Origin: an uncultured Opitutales bacterium
GTDB taxonomy: Bacteria > Verrucomicrobiota > Verrucomicrobiia > Opitutales > Intestinicryptomonadaceae
DNA length: 44,000 nt
Reading direction: 5' to 3'
Assembly (NCBI GenBank): GCA_944389195.1
Contig: CALXLM010000029.1
Coordinates: 1-44,000 of the forward strand
The notes under the pieces are model-generated. The model made no database searches. It had not been told where the DNA came from and saw only the letters and a program-made list of their open reading frames with translations. Within the stretch, counting starts at the first letter, position 1, and every line of letters begins with the position of its first letter. The position numbers and the translations under genes are program-made. Of the stretch, positions 9,203-19,278 are shown one piece after another.

Positions 9203-9733
9203 ATGTCAGCGATATTTGCGGCGGGAGAAAATCCGTTAAGTTTTCTCACGCAATTCGGAATAGAGTGGCAGTTGCTTGTCAGCCAGGGGGTGTCGTTCGC
9301 GATTGTCGCGGCGGCGCTTTACCGCTTTGTGTTCAAACCCGTCATAGCGGCCTCCAACGAGCGCAAACAAAAGATTGAACAGGGCTTGAAAGACGCCGAA
9401 GAGGCCAAAAGCAAACTGGCCGCAGCACAAGCCGAAGCCGAGAAAAAATCGGCGGAGGCTGCGGCCGAAGCCGCAAAAATACTCAAGGCCGCGCGCGACG
9501 ACGCAAAGGAAACCGTCGAGCGGGCGGCAAGGGAGGCGTCGGCAAAGGCAGCCGAAATACGCGAGCGCAACGACAGGCAACTTGAGCGCGACAAAATCCG
9601 CATGAAGGACGAGCTTAAAGACGAGCTTTCCGGGCTGGTTGCGCAAGCGGCCGAAGCCGTTGTCGGGAAGGTTTTAAACGACAAGCAGCGCGGCGAACTT
9701 GCCGAAATGGCGGCAAAGGAGCTTCGAAAATAA
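9203..9733 (+). CDS. atpF: ATP synthase F0 subunit b
   Basis: This 176-residue peripheral stalk subunit has one N-terminal membrane helix (about 20-42), then the FKPVIAASNERKQKIEQGL junction and a long Ala/Glu/Lys-rich coiled coil (about 55-160). Coding lies 15 bases after atpE, and its stop is directly followed by the GTG start of atpH. Family length is about 156-175, so this is normal. Confidence 0.93.
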   Translation: MSAIFAAGENPLSFLTQFGIEWQLLVSQGVSFAIVAAALYRFVFKPVIAASNERKQKIEQGLKDAEEAKSKLAAAQAEAEKKSAEAAAEAAKILKAARDDAKETVERAAREASAKAAEIRERNDRQLERDKIRMKDELKDELSGLVAQAAEAVVGKVLNDKQRGELAEMAAKELRK

Positions 9734-9734
9734 C

Positions 9735-10136
9735 GTGAAAACGCGCACATTGGCTAAAATATTGGCGGAAGAGTCTGCGGGGGCAAACGGGGCGGTTGAT
9801 CCCAACCGCGTGGCCGCCGTTTGCGACTATGTGGAAAAAAACGTTCCGCCGTTGCGCAAAATACCGACGCTCAAAGCCTACATGCGCATCTTAAAGCCGA
9901 TACTAAAAAAAGAGGAGGCCTTAGTGGAAGTTTCCGGGGAAATATCCGAAAAGGCCTTCGACGACATAAAGAAGTTCGTGGCCGAAAAAACAGGGAGGTC
10001 GGACCTGCGCTTTAAAAAGATTGAAAACGCCGAAATTCTCGGGGGGGTCCGCATAACGTGCGCGGACACTATTTGGGAGACTTCCGCGTTGTCCTCGCTC
10101 GAGGATCTCCTTCCGGGGCAAAATAACAAATTTTAG
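9735..10136 (+). CDS. atpH: ATP synthase F1 subunit delta, short form
   Basis: Delta (OSCP) joins the F1 head to the b stalk. I place the start at GTG 9735, one base after the atpF stop with AGGAG at 9718-9722. An ATG at 9699 would overlap atpF by 35 bases. This gives 133 residues, against about 175-180 in most bacteria. The C-terminal domain is intact ([17 protein letters not shown] followed by a short terminal helix). The missing part is in the N-terminal six-helix domain that binds the top of alpha. Gene order between atpF and atpA makes the identity secure despite low similarity. Confidence 0.87.
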   Translation: MKTRTLAKILAEESAGANGAVDPNRVAAVCDYVEKNVPPLRKIPTLKAYMRILKPILKKEEALVEVSGEISEKAFDDIKKFVAEKTGRSDLRFKKIENAEILGGVRITCADTIWETSALSSLEDLLPGQNNKF

Positions 10137-10140
10137 CAAG

Positions 10141-11673
10141 ATGAATGACATACTTAACCAGATAAGTTCGCGCATAGAAAAAATCGAAAATCAAAACCGC
10201 AAGCGCAATGTCGGCAAAATAACGTCGCTGGCAGACGGCGTGGCTCACCTCGACGGATTGAGCGAAGCCATGTACAACGAAATGATAAGTTTTAAGGACG
10301 GGGTTTTCGGCATAGCTCTCAATTTGGCGGAAGACGAAGTAGGGTGCATTCTTTTGGGAGACGCCTTAAATCTCAAAGAGGGGGACGAGGGGCGCACTAC
10401 TGGCAAGCTGCTAAGCGTGCCCGTAGGAAAAAACCTGTTGGGCAGGGTGGTGGACGTTCTCGGTCGGCCGCTCGACGGCAAGGGTGACATTTTGGCTGAA
10501 GAGTTCTATCCTGTGGAAAAAATAGCGCCCGGAATATTGCCGCGCCGCTCGGTCAACCAGCCGCTTCAAACAGGCATACTTGAAATAGACTCCATGATTC
10601 CGATAGGGCGCGGCCAACGCGAACTTATAATCGGCGACCGCTGCACCGGGAAAACGTCGATAGCCCTCGATGCGATAATCAACCAGGCACGCATAAACAA
10701 AGAGGGGCTGGCTTCGGCGGACCCGTCGTTCCGCCCGGTATATTCTATATACGTGGCAATCGGGCAAAAAAACGCAAATATTGCGCGCACAATTCAGCTT
10801 TTGGAAAAGCACGGCGCAATGGAGTACACAATAATCGTTGCGGCAAGCGCCTCCGAAAACGCCGCCAATCTGTATATCGCCCCGTATTCCGGATGCGCGA
10901 TGGGCGAGTGGTTTATGCAAAACGGCATGGACGCCTTTGTCGTATATGACGACCTTTCCAAGCACGCTGCGGCGTACAGGCAGGTTTCGCTTCTTCTGAA
11001 AAGGCCTTCCGGCCGCGAAGCTTACCCGGGCGACGTTTTTTATCTGCACTCGAGACTATTAGAGAGGGCGGCGCGCCTAAACGACGACAACGGCGGCGGG
11101 TCCCTGACGGCGCTGCCCATCATAGAAACGCAGCAGGGCGACGTAAGCGCATATATCCCGACCAACGTAATATCCATCACCGACGGCCAAATTTTCCTTG
11201 AAACCGACCTTTTCAACCAGGGGGTTCGGCCGGCAATTTCTGTGGGGATATCGGTGTCGCGCGTGGGTTCGTCGGCGCAGCTGAAGGCGTTCAAACAGGT
11301 TGCCGGCAAACTCAAGGGCGAATACGCGCAATACAAGGAACTTGCCGCCTTTGCCCAGTTCGGTTCGGATCTCGACGCCCGCACGAAGTCGATTATAGAC
11401 AAGGGCGACAGGCTTGTGGAAATCCTCAAGCAGACAAACAATTCCCCGAAAAACGTGGAAATTGAAATCGCCGTGCTTTGGGCCCTGCAAAACGGATATT
11501 TTGAAAACATACCCGTTGAAAAGATTTCGGACGCGGAGCGCAGTCTGGAAAATTACGCTTCTACGCGCGGGAAAGAGACAATCGAAAAAATACTAAAGGA
11601 AAAATCCATATCGGAAGAGCTATCGGCGGAATTGAAGTCGATGTGCGACCAGTGGCGTAAAACATTCGCATAA
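10141..11673 (+). CDS. atpA: ATP synthase F1 subunit alpha
   Basis: This 510-residue non-catalytic nucleotide-binding subunit has the Walker A loop GDRCTGKT at 165-172. Most bacterial alphas have Gln where this one has Cys168. The arginine finger segment [12 protein letters not shown] and the [12 protein letters not shown] block are conserved. Length is normal. The start lies four bases after the atpH stop, so the two are probably translationally coupled. Confidence 0.97.
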   Translation: MNDILNQISSRIEKIENQNRKRNVGKITSLADGVAHLDGLSEAMYNEMISFKDGVFGIALNLAEDEVGCILLGDALNLKEGDEGRTTGKLLSVPVGKNLLGRVVDVLGRPLDGKGDILAEEFYPVEKIAPGILPRRSVNQPLQTGILEIDSMIPIGRGQRELIIGDRCTGKTSIALDAIINQARINKEGLASADPSFRPVYSIYVAIGQKNANIARTIQLLEKHGAMEYTIIVAASASENAANLYIAPYSGCAMGEWFMQNGMDAFVVYDDLSKHAAAYRQVSLLLKRPSGREAYPGDVFYLHSRLLERAARLNDDNGGGSLTALPIIETQQGDVSAYIPTNVISITDGQIFLETDLFNQGVRPAISVGISVSRVGSSAQLKAFKQVAGKLKGEYAQYKELAAFAQFGSDLDARTKSIIDKGDRLVEILKQTNNSPKNVEIEIAVLWALQNGYFENIPVEKISDAERSLENYASTRGKETIEKILKEKSISEELSAELKSMCDQWRKTFA

Positions 11674-11681
11674 TACCGCCA

Positions 11682-12575
11682 ATGAAAGGAATGAGGGAAA
11701 TCAGAAACCGCATTAAGGCGGTGAAGGGAACGGGGCAGATTACGCACGCGATGGAGCTTGTGGCCGCCTCTAAAATGCGAAAGGCCCAACAGGCCGCCGA
11801 AAACGGCCGCGCCTACGCAACCTTGCTGATGGATATGACCGAAACGGTAATCGGCCACATAGGCTCCGCTTTAAGCGGGAAAAGCGGCTCAAAAAACCGC
11901 ACTAAACGCCTTATAATAGTATTTTCCACCGACAAGGGCCTGTGCGGCTCGCTGAATACAAATCTTTTCAAAACCATTTCCGAAATCGGCGGCGACGTCG
12001 AATACATAGCGGTGGGCAACCGCGCGGCGCGTTTCATAGCGCGCCTGGGCAAACCGCTCAAGGCGAGCTTTTCGCTCAGCGACCATGTCAGATTTTCCGA
12101 AGTGCGCAAAATAGCCGAATTTGCAATAAAGCTTGCAAAGGACCAGGGGGATATCACCTCCATTGAAGTCCTGTATCCGCTTTTCGTCAACACGCTCAAG
12201 CAGGAGCCAACCCTCGTTAAAATCGCGCCCGTTGACAATCTTGACGAATTTGTGGCCAGGCTTCGCAAAACCTACAAACTCGACACCGAAGTCCGCCCGA
12301 AAGACTCGCGCGAAATATTGTTCGAACCGTCGCCGAAGGAAATTCTCGACGAACTTCCGCGCTACTATATCAAACAGGCGCTTTATCACATGGCTCTCGA
12401 CGCCAAAGCGTCGGAACACTCGGCGAGAATGGTCGCCATGAAATCGGCGAGCGACAACGCCGACGCCCTCGTCCATTCCCTTACAAGAGAGTACAACAAG
12501 GCGCGGCAAGAAGCCATTACAACCGAAATAATCGAACTTGCCGCCGCCGCGCAAGCGGTGGACGGCGACGGCTAA
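11682..12575 (+). CDS. atpG: ATP synthase F1 subunit gamma
   Basis: This 297-residue central shaft has the two conserved ends of gamma: the N-terminal helix MREIRNRIKAVKGTGQIT...AMELVAASKM and the C-terminal helix with SARMVAMKSASDNA and ITTEIIELAA. The Rossmann-like middle contains STDKGLCGSLN. The ATG at 11682 lies eight bases after atpA. A second in-frame ATG at 11691 is possible, with AAAGGA before it. Confidence 0.95.
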   Translation: MKGMREIRNRIKAVKGTGQITHAMELVAASKMRKAQQAAENGRAYATLLMDMTETVIGHIGSALSGKSGSKNRTKRLIIVFSTDKGLCGSLNTNLFKTISEIGGDVEYIAVGNRAARFIARLGKPLKASFSLSDHVRFSEVRKIAEFAIKLAKDQGDITSIEVLYPLFVNTLKQEPTLVKIAPVDNLDEFVARLRKTYKLDTEVRPKDSREILFEPSPKEILDELPRYYIKQALYHMALDAKASEHSARMVAMKSASDNADALVHSLTREYNKARQEAITTEIIELAAAAQAVDGDG

Positions 12576-12589
12576 AAAATTTAATATAA

Positions 12590-14026
<1,437 letters not shown>

Positions 14027-14446
14027 ATGGCCCTATCGCTGGAAATTATAACGCCCGACGGAGTCGCATGGCATAGCGACAATGTGGATTATGTCGCGCT
14101 TCCGACAAAGAGCGGCGAAATACAGGTTTTGCCCGGACACGTTCCTCTTATAACGATGCTCGAAGCCGGCAGCGTAGAGGTTTCCGTTCAAGGGCGGGCC
14201 GAAAACATTGCAGTTGACGTAGGATACGCCCGCATAATGGGCGACGTTGTTTCTATTCTCACTGAAGCGGCGGTTAATGTAGAGCAAATCGACGTCCGCC
14301 ATGCGGAACAAGCGAAGGAAAACGCGTTAAAGGCGATTCAGGAGGCAAAGAAAAACATGCTCAGCCAAGAAGAAATCGAAAGGCTCGAAGCCGTTGCCCG
14401 CTTCTCGATAGCCCAACTTTTGGCCAAAGGCAAAAAGAAATCGTAA
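14027..14446 (+). CDS. atpC: ATP synthase F1 subunit epsilon
   Basis: This 139-residue subunit has the N-terminal beta-sandwich (EIITPDGVAW, LPTKSGEIQVLPGHVPL) and a C-terminal helical pair (about 90-135) that can inhibit ATP hydrolysis. The start codon follows the atpD stop with no gap. It is the last gene of the operon. Confidence 0.95.
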   Translation: MALSLEIITPDGVAWHSDNVDYVALPTKSGEIQVLPGHVPLITMLEAGSVEVSVQGRAENIAVDVGYARIMGDVVSILTEAAVNVEQIDVRHAEQAKENALKAIQEAKKNMLSQEEIERLEAVARFSIAQLLAKGKKKS

Positions 14447-14906
14447 TTTCTCGCTATTACAATACTTGCACAAATTTAAACCTAACCCTACTTCCAATAT
14501 TTGGGTAAAATTTTTAAAAGTCCTAAAACGAAGTAATCAGATTACCTGCTTTGTTTTTTATTAAAACGTTCCATATATGGGAACTTATTTTCTTTCATGC
14601 GCGTTTAAACGTTAATTCTTTGTAAAAACGCAGATTCGCTCAAAGGGGCAACCGGCGACATTCGGCACGGCCCGTTTTTAGACAGGCTATTAACGCGTTG
14701 AAGGAGAGATTTATATAAGTTTTTTAACAGACAGATTACCAGCCTTTCCCCATTCGCGCGCCTTAATACGCCCGAATCAGAATAGTTGCCAAAGTTAAAA
14801 CAGCTTGAAGTTAAAGCGCAAACATCGGCCGCAATTCCCGAATAAAAAAACGCGCGCCCCGACGGGCGCGCAAAAAGCAAGCGCTGAAACGCGATAACCC
14901 CCACTT
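14447..14906. other. Intergenic region after the atp operon
   Basis: About 460 bases with no supportable gene. Small inverted repeats occur: GTAAT/ATTAC at 14443-14460 overlapping the atpC stop, GTAATCAGATTAC near 14531-14544 followed by a T-rich run (weak candidate terminator for atp), and GTTCC/GGAAC around ATATATG near 14568-14585. The terminator of the opposing gene lies at 14852-14871. Confidence 0.45.
14852..14871 (-). terminator. Rho-independent terminator of the exported protein gene
   Basis: GCGCGCCC (14852-14859) pairs with GGGCGCGC (14864-14871) around a 4-base loop. Read on the minus strand it is followed by a run of seven T (14844-14850 complement). It lies about 35 bases after the stop of the gene ending at 14907. 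Confidence 0.8.
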
Positions 14907-15836
14907 TTACTTTCCTATTTCAAGTATAAGGTCGTTTTCGGTCTTCGAATCGCGTCCGAATGCGCCGATATATAGCTTGGCCGTGTGTTTGCCGAGCTTA
15001 AATTCGTCGCCAAGCTTGTATTCGGAACCGTTTAGCGTGACGCTGCGTATATTCGCCAATCCGGAACGCTTATCCTGGAATTCGAGCAGGCCGTATTTGC
15101 CGGATTTCGCCTTTTCGGAAACGGAAACCTCCACATCGCACTTGTCAAACTGCGCGCGCCGCTGAAAGAAGGCATGGGGAAGTTTCCCGTCTTTTTCCTT
15201 GAAAGTCCACTTGAACATCCATTCGTCGTTTTGGTCGGAAATAATGGAGTCAATTAGGGCGCCGCCGCCGAAATTCAAATCTGAAGCCCCCTCCAGCGAT
15301 ATTTCAAAACCCGCCCTAAGCTCGTTTTTTATTATGGGATTGGCAGGAAACGTGCACACGAGATCGCCGCGAACGCTTAATTTTGTGTCGGTAAGCGCCA
15401 AAACACCGCGCCCGGCCCGGACAGCTTCGTGCCAAAAGGTCACCTCAAACGGACCGCCGGTTTCAACCACGCATTTTTCCCACTCCTGGCGAGTCACGCC
15501 GTTGTTTACAGTAGCAAGCGAAAGGCTTAATTTTCTTCTTGTTTTAAAATTCCTGTTCTTTGCAAAACTTCTCGAGTTGTCGCCGGTATGGAATTGCGAC
15601 ACGTTGAAATTGCCGTCTATTTCAAAAACCCAGTTCCCTGGACGCACCGTGACGGTGTCGTTCGATCCGGGTTTTCCGGGAAGTGGCTCCGTCTCAAAAT
15701 TTACGTTGTTGCCCCATACGCAATTAGACCATTTTGCGTTTCTGTCCTCCGCTCCGTAATTTCCCGGATAATACGACATCGCACCGGCCGATACGGACAA
15801 AAGAAACAACGGTAGAATGTATGCTATTTTTTTCAT
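14907..15836 (-). CDS. Exported protein of unknown function
   Basis: I do not recognise the family. From ATG 15836 the protein is 309 residues and starts with a clear Sec signal (MKKIAYILPLFLLSVSAGA, cleavage near 19-20). An upstream extension to 15911 would place a second non-signal stretch before it and is less likely. The mature part is rich in Gly, Asn and beta-forming residues, for example a segment with PGSNDTVTVRPGNWVFEIDG. This resembles the start of beta-helix or autotransporter-like repeat proteins in general character only. There is no transmembrane anchor, no lipobox and no PEP-CTERM motif. The gene has its own terminator. It lies 140 bases downstream of the Rrf2 regulator gene on the same strand, so joint transcription is possible. 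Confidence 0.65.
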   Translation of the reverse strand: MKKIAYILPLFLLSVSAGAMSYYPGNYGAEDRNAKWSNCVWGNNVNFETEPLPGKPGSNDTVTVRPGNWVFEIDGNFNVSQFHTGDNSRSFAKNRNFKTRRKLSLSLATVNNGVTRQEWEKCVVETGGPFEVTFWHEAVRAGRGVLALTDTKLSVRGDLVCTFPANPIIKNELRAGFEISLEGASDLNFGGGALIDSIISDQNDEWMFKWTFKEKDGKLPHAFFQRRAQFDKCDVEVSVSEKAKSGKYGLLEFQDKRSGLANIRSVTLNGSEYKLGDEFKLGKHTAKLYIGAFGRDSKTENDLILEIGK

Positions 15837-15976
15837 AATGCAAAAAAGTAGAATATTACAATCGGCGGAAAGAACAGTTGCACTAACCGCATTAATGCAA
15901 AATTTTTCCATACTCCGCCCCGAAAGTCAACCATTTATCGGGCCTTCTTTTAATCCGCGCCCTTATTAAAGAGCCC

Positions 15977-16378
15977 CTACGACAAATCGCCGATGCTTGT
16001 TTTGTTAAAATATTCGCAAAATTTTTCGTTCAGCTGGCAAATAATTCCGCCAAACACACATTTTTTTCTGTCGCACAAGGCGTTTTGGTAAATACACCCG
16101 TTATCCAACAGGGGCGGGCCAAACAGCAAATAAACTTCCATAAGTTTTCGCCCCTTTTGTTCTTCCGAAACAAAAAAACCGCCTCCCGGTCCTTTTGCGG
16201 CGCTCAAAACCCCGCCAACTACAAGCCTGCGAAGCACCTTTGACAGATGGTTTGTTGACATTCCCGTTCGGCGCGATATCTCTCCGGCGCTTAACACGCC
16301 ACCATGGCCGACAAGTATCTTCAGGGAATGCAGCGCAAGCGAAAGCGACTCCGATATGTTTAACAGTCTGCCATCCAT
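15977..16378 (-). CDS. Rrf2 family transcriptional regulator with a cysteine-rich C-terminus
   Basis: This 133-residue protein has an N-terminal winged helix typical of Rrf2: LHSLKILVGHGG, SAGEISRRTGMSTNHLSKVLRRL at about 31-52, and a GPGGGFF wing at 63-69. The C-terminal half has Cys at 95, 102, 107, 114 and 121. In the Rrf2 members IscR and NsrR, three cysteines in this region hold an iron-sulfur cluster. The spacing here (C95-x6-C102-x4-C107) is compatible with a cluster but not identical to either, so redox, iron or NO sensing is an inference. A short palindrome lies just upstream of its start. It could regulate itself, the exported protein gene beyond it, or genes elsewhere. Confidence 0.8.
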   Translation of the reverse strand: MDGRLLNISESLSLALHSLKILVGHGGVLSAGEISRRTGMSTNHLSKVLRRLVVGGVLSAAKGPGGGFFVSEEQKGRKLMEVYLLFGPPLLDNGCIYQNALCDRKKCVFGGIICQLNEKFCEYFNKTSIGDLS

Positions 16379-16884
16379 AGAATAATAACGGTATTAAAGT
16401 ACCATAATTCTCCATTTCAAGCTTTTAGTTGAAAAATAAAAAATCACCCCGACAAAAAAAATACCTCGTCAACATCATAATGGCCGCTGTCTCCGACTTT
16501 TAATCGGTACCGGGCAAAATCGTTTCCGCTTTGGAGGGGGATTTGGCCGACAGCAAATTCTGCATTTAAAAATATTATTAAGCTTAAATAAAACCAAAAC
16601 AGACCATTTGCATAAGACAATCCGAACGAGCCGGTTGCTTTATTGCTTTGACAGCTTGCCGAAACGCGGCGCCAGGCCTACTTATCTAAAATATTTACCC
16701 TTTAGGCACCCGTTCGTCCTTATGAAAAACGGATTTTTCGAAAATTTCACAACAATTTCCCCCCATTCAAAGCGGTTCAAATATGTGCCGGCGAAAAATT
16801 CCCTCCCGACGCGTCATAAGCCGCAACCGAAGATATGCAGACAACAGCCGCAACAAACTCCAGCGTTTTTTCAGCCGAAAAAAA
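16379..16884. other. Intergenic region between the Rrf2 gene and greA
   Basis: About 500 bases. Apart from the Rrf2 promoter side and the greA terminator at the far end I see no gene, RNA or long repeat. An open frame on the + strand (16608-17060) runs into greA in the opposite direction and has no domain. Confidence 0.45.
16390..16403. promoter_or_regulatory. Possible operator upstream of the Rrf2 gene
   Basis: GGTA (16390-16393) and TACC (16400-16403) flank TTAAAG, with partly matching AT-rich flanks. The site lies 11 bases upstream of the Rrf2 start codon, where an autoregulatory operator or the promoter is expected. The arms are short. Confidence 0.25.
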
Positions 16885-16905
16885 CGCCGGATAAAAAATC
16901 CGGCG
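16878..16905 (-). terminator. Rho-independent terminator of greA
   Basis: CGCCGGAT (16885-16892) pairs with ATCCGGCG (16898-16905) around AAAAA. Read on the minus strand the stem is followed by seven T (complement of 16878-16884). It lies about 30 bases after the greA stop. A CTTTT on the other side gives weak activity in the + direction. Confidence 0.85.
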
Positions 16906-16933
16906 CTTTTCCAAAAGGATATTTTCGCTTTCT

Positions 16934-18967
16934 TTATTTGCTGTCCGCAAAACGCGAAACTTTTTCTATCGTCCACCTCGTGACGTGGTTGTTTATGTTT
17001 GTTTCCACGGTTTCGCCGCACTTGTGCTCGAGGAGCGCCTGCGCCAGCGGAGTCTGGTAGGAGAATATGTTCTTTTCCGTATTGCTGTCCCACGCCCCCA
17101 TGATTGAACACGTGAGCGACTCTCCCTTGTCTGACTTGAGCGAAACGATGGAACCGATACCGACCTTGTCGAAAGGAGTGGTGTTGAAATCGAAAACAGT
17201 GGCGCTCGAAATGTCGCGCTCGAGTTGCGCCCTTCTGGCGCAAAGAAGTTCGTCGTGCTCGCGCGCCATTTTGTATTCCGAATTTTCGCGCAAGTCTCCG
17301 AGTTCGCGCGCGGCCTCGATTGCCAGTTTGCTGGCGGGCAGCTGGTTCTTGATGATGTCCTCCAGCTCTTCCCTTCGCGCCGCAAGACTCCATTCCGAAA
17401 CGAGTATGCGCTGGTCCTGCATATCCGATTTTGATGCGACAAGCGACTGTACCGACGGAAACTTCTTTATGAAGCGAGCCAATATCGATTTTTTTGTCAA
17501 TTCTTCAAAGCCCTGGTTTAACAGGAGTGTCTGCGCAAGGTCGCGCGCCGTTTCAGCCGTAGATTTCGATAGAAGGTCCCCCACGAGTTCCTTGTCTGCG
17601 TCGAGTTCATCGGCAAGCGGAATTTTCGCCGTAGTGGCTATTGTTTCGCGCTGTAGCGCGCAATCGTCAACGGCAGCCAAGAGAGCGCTAAAAAGATCCT
17701 CGCCTATAAGGTCGGTGAGCATATCGGCGTACTTTTCTTCATTGCGGTTCTTTACTATCCACAGGATAACAGGGCCGTGGAGAGTCTGCTCGGAAAGCCA
17801 TTTTTCAAGATGTTCCTTAATGAGCTTGCGCGACGTTCCCCTGCCGTCGTCGGCTATTTCGGCGTTTTTAACGTAGTGCGATTTTCTTGAAACGTCCCAG
17901 CTTAAGAGAAAGTCAACGCATTCCTTGGTGAGCCTTCCGTCGCTATATTTCAACAAATCGAGGATTCTCTCGCGCCAATCCTCCGTATAGATTCTTGTGA
18001 GCAGGTCGAGAAAGCGCTCTATGTACGACGACGGCAGATTTTTCGCCAAATTGTTCAGTCCGTCTTTGGGATCTTTTGCAACCGCCTTGAGAATAATTTG
18101 TTTGCTCTGCGGGGCTATTTCGTCAACTTTCGCTTCGTCGCCCTCGTACAGATAGCGTATGAGGTTGTTTCTTACCCAAATGCCGTGCAGACAATCGGCG
18201 TCGTTGAGCATTTTGGAGCTGTCCATGGCCTTTTTTATCGCCTCGGTAAGCTCCTCCTTAATTTTTTCGAGGGACGATTTTATTTCCTCAACGCCTTCTC
18301 CGGTTGCGGTTTTATAAAGCTTTTCGGCCAAGAGAATCTTCTTTTTAGGCTCGCGGTTCAGGAAGTATTCGCGCAGAACTTCCTGTTCCGGCTTCATGGC
18401 CTCCTCTTCCTCGCGCAAAACATACGACTCGTTCTTATTCTTCGGGCATGCCACGCAGGGGTCGCGAAAAAGAATCTCCTTCGTCTTATTCCACCATGTG
18501 CGGTATTTTTTTTCGGCGTCTTTATTTGCCTTGTCGAAATCAGCCTGCGGCACGCCCTCTAAATTGAGAGGCTTGTATCCGAACAACTGTTTAAATACCC
18601 TTTCAAGCTCTATCTGGCTCGCCGCTCGGTCGGGTTTGGTGGCTATATATTTTACGACAAACGCCCCGCCGTCGTTCTTCATTTCCTCTTCAAGCTTGGC
18701 GCGGTCCGTGCGGTAGCGCACCAAAAGATTGTCTTCGTCGAGAATCTCGAGTTTATCCACGCAAAACGCCGGATCCATCGAATGGCCGGGTTTCCCCTCA
18801 AAATCAATTATAAGCCTATTAGCGGCCGGATCGTACGACTTTATTTGACCGAAACCCCAACTTCCGTGAAGACAGTATGCGCCGTCTTTCATCGCTTCAA
18901 GGGCCGCCCGCTTGTTGCGAAGCCTCGGATTTTTACTAACGATTTTATCGATGGATTCTGAATTCAT
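16934..18967 (-). CDS. greA: Transcript cleavage factor GreA with a very long N-terminal region
   Basis: From ATG 18967 the protein is 677 residues, more than four times the usual 158. The last 150 or so are GreA: a coiled-coil start, GDLRENSEYKMAREHDE with the acidic tip residues D and E kept, then the FKBP-like domain (VGIGSIVSLKSDKGE, TPLAQALLEHKCGE). GreA enters the RNA polymerase secondary channel and stimulates cleavage of backtracked RNA. The first 500 residues begin with a small beta domain (HGSWGFGQIKSYD, about 34-47, rather like a transcription-factor Tudor-type fold) and continue as mostly alpha-helical sequence of unknown role. A GreA of about 700 residues is known from Chlamydiae, so this looks like a PVC-group trait. 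An upstream start at 19042 is less likely. There is no clear Shine-Dalgarno sequence. Confidence 0.88.
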   Translation of the reverse strand: MNSESIDKIVSKNPRLRNKRAALEAMKDGAYCLHGSWGFGQIKSYDPAANRLIIDFEGKPGHSMDPAFCVDKLEILDEDNLLVRYRTDRAKLEEEMKNDGGAFVVKYIATKPDRAASQIELERVFKQLFGYKPLNLEGVPQADFDKANKDAEKKYRTWWNKTKEILFRDPCVACPKNKNESYVLREEEEAMKPEQEVLREYFLNREPKKKILLAEKLYKTATGEGVEEIKSSLEKIKEELTEAIKKAMDSSKMLNDADCLHGIWVRNNLIRYLYEGDEAKVDEIAPQSKQIILKAVAKDPKDGLNNLAKNLPSSYIERFLDLLTRIYTEDWRERILDLLKYSDGRLTKECVDFLLSWDVSRKSHYVKNAEIADDGRGTSRKLIKEHLEKWLSEQTLHGPVILWIVKNRNEEKYADMLTDLIGEDLFSALLAAVDDCALQRETIATTAKIPLADELDADKELVGDLLSKSTAETARDLAQTLLLNQGFEELTKKSILARFIKKFPSVQSLVASKSDMQDQRILVSEWSLAARREELEDIIKNQLPASKLAIEAARELGDLRENSEYKMAREHDELLCARRAQLERDISSATVFDFNTTPFDKVGIGSIVSLKSDKGESLTCSIMGAWDSNTEKNIFSYQTPLAQALLEHKCGETVETNINNHVTRWTIEKVSRFADSK

Positions 18968-19278
18968 TTTTTTGCGATTTTTTCGCGCCGTTGACAATGG
19001 CGTCGAACAGAACGGCCGCTTTGCCAGACGCAAGCGATCCAATCTTTAACGGCGCTATTTATTTTTATATATCTAATTTGACGCTAAAATCCAGTTTGTC
19101 AAATTATCTTTAGCTCTTTTTGTTAATAAGTTGCGTATTATTTTTACGGTAAATCTTGACTTTTTCTGCCGCTGAATTATTCTGCGCGCCGACAAATTTA
19201 GGCACAAAAGGAAAGCCGGCGGCAGGCTTTTTTACAAGGATCCGCCCGAATTTAGACTTATATCCGGCTTCGTCTTCC
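18968..19278. other. Divergent intergenic region between greA and rsmB
   Basis: About 310 bases, AT-rich in the centre (19050-19160), holding the promoters of both genes. An in-frame TTG at 19156 could extend rsmB upstream. No other feature seen. Confidence 0.4.
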
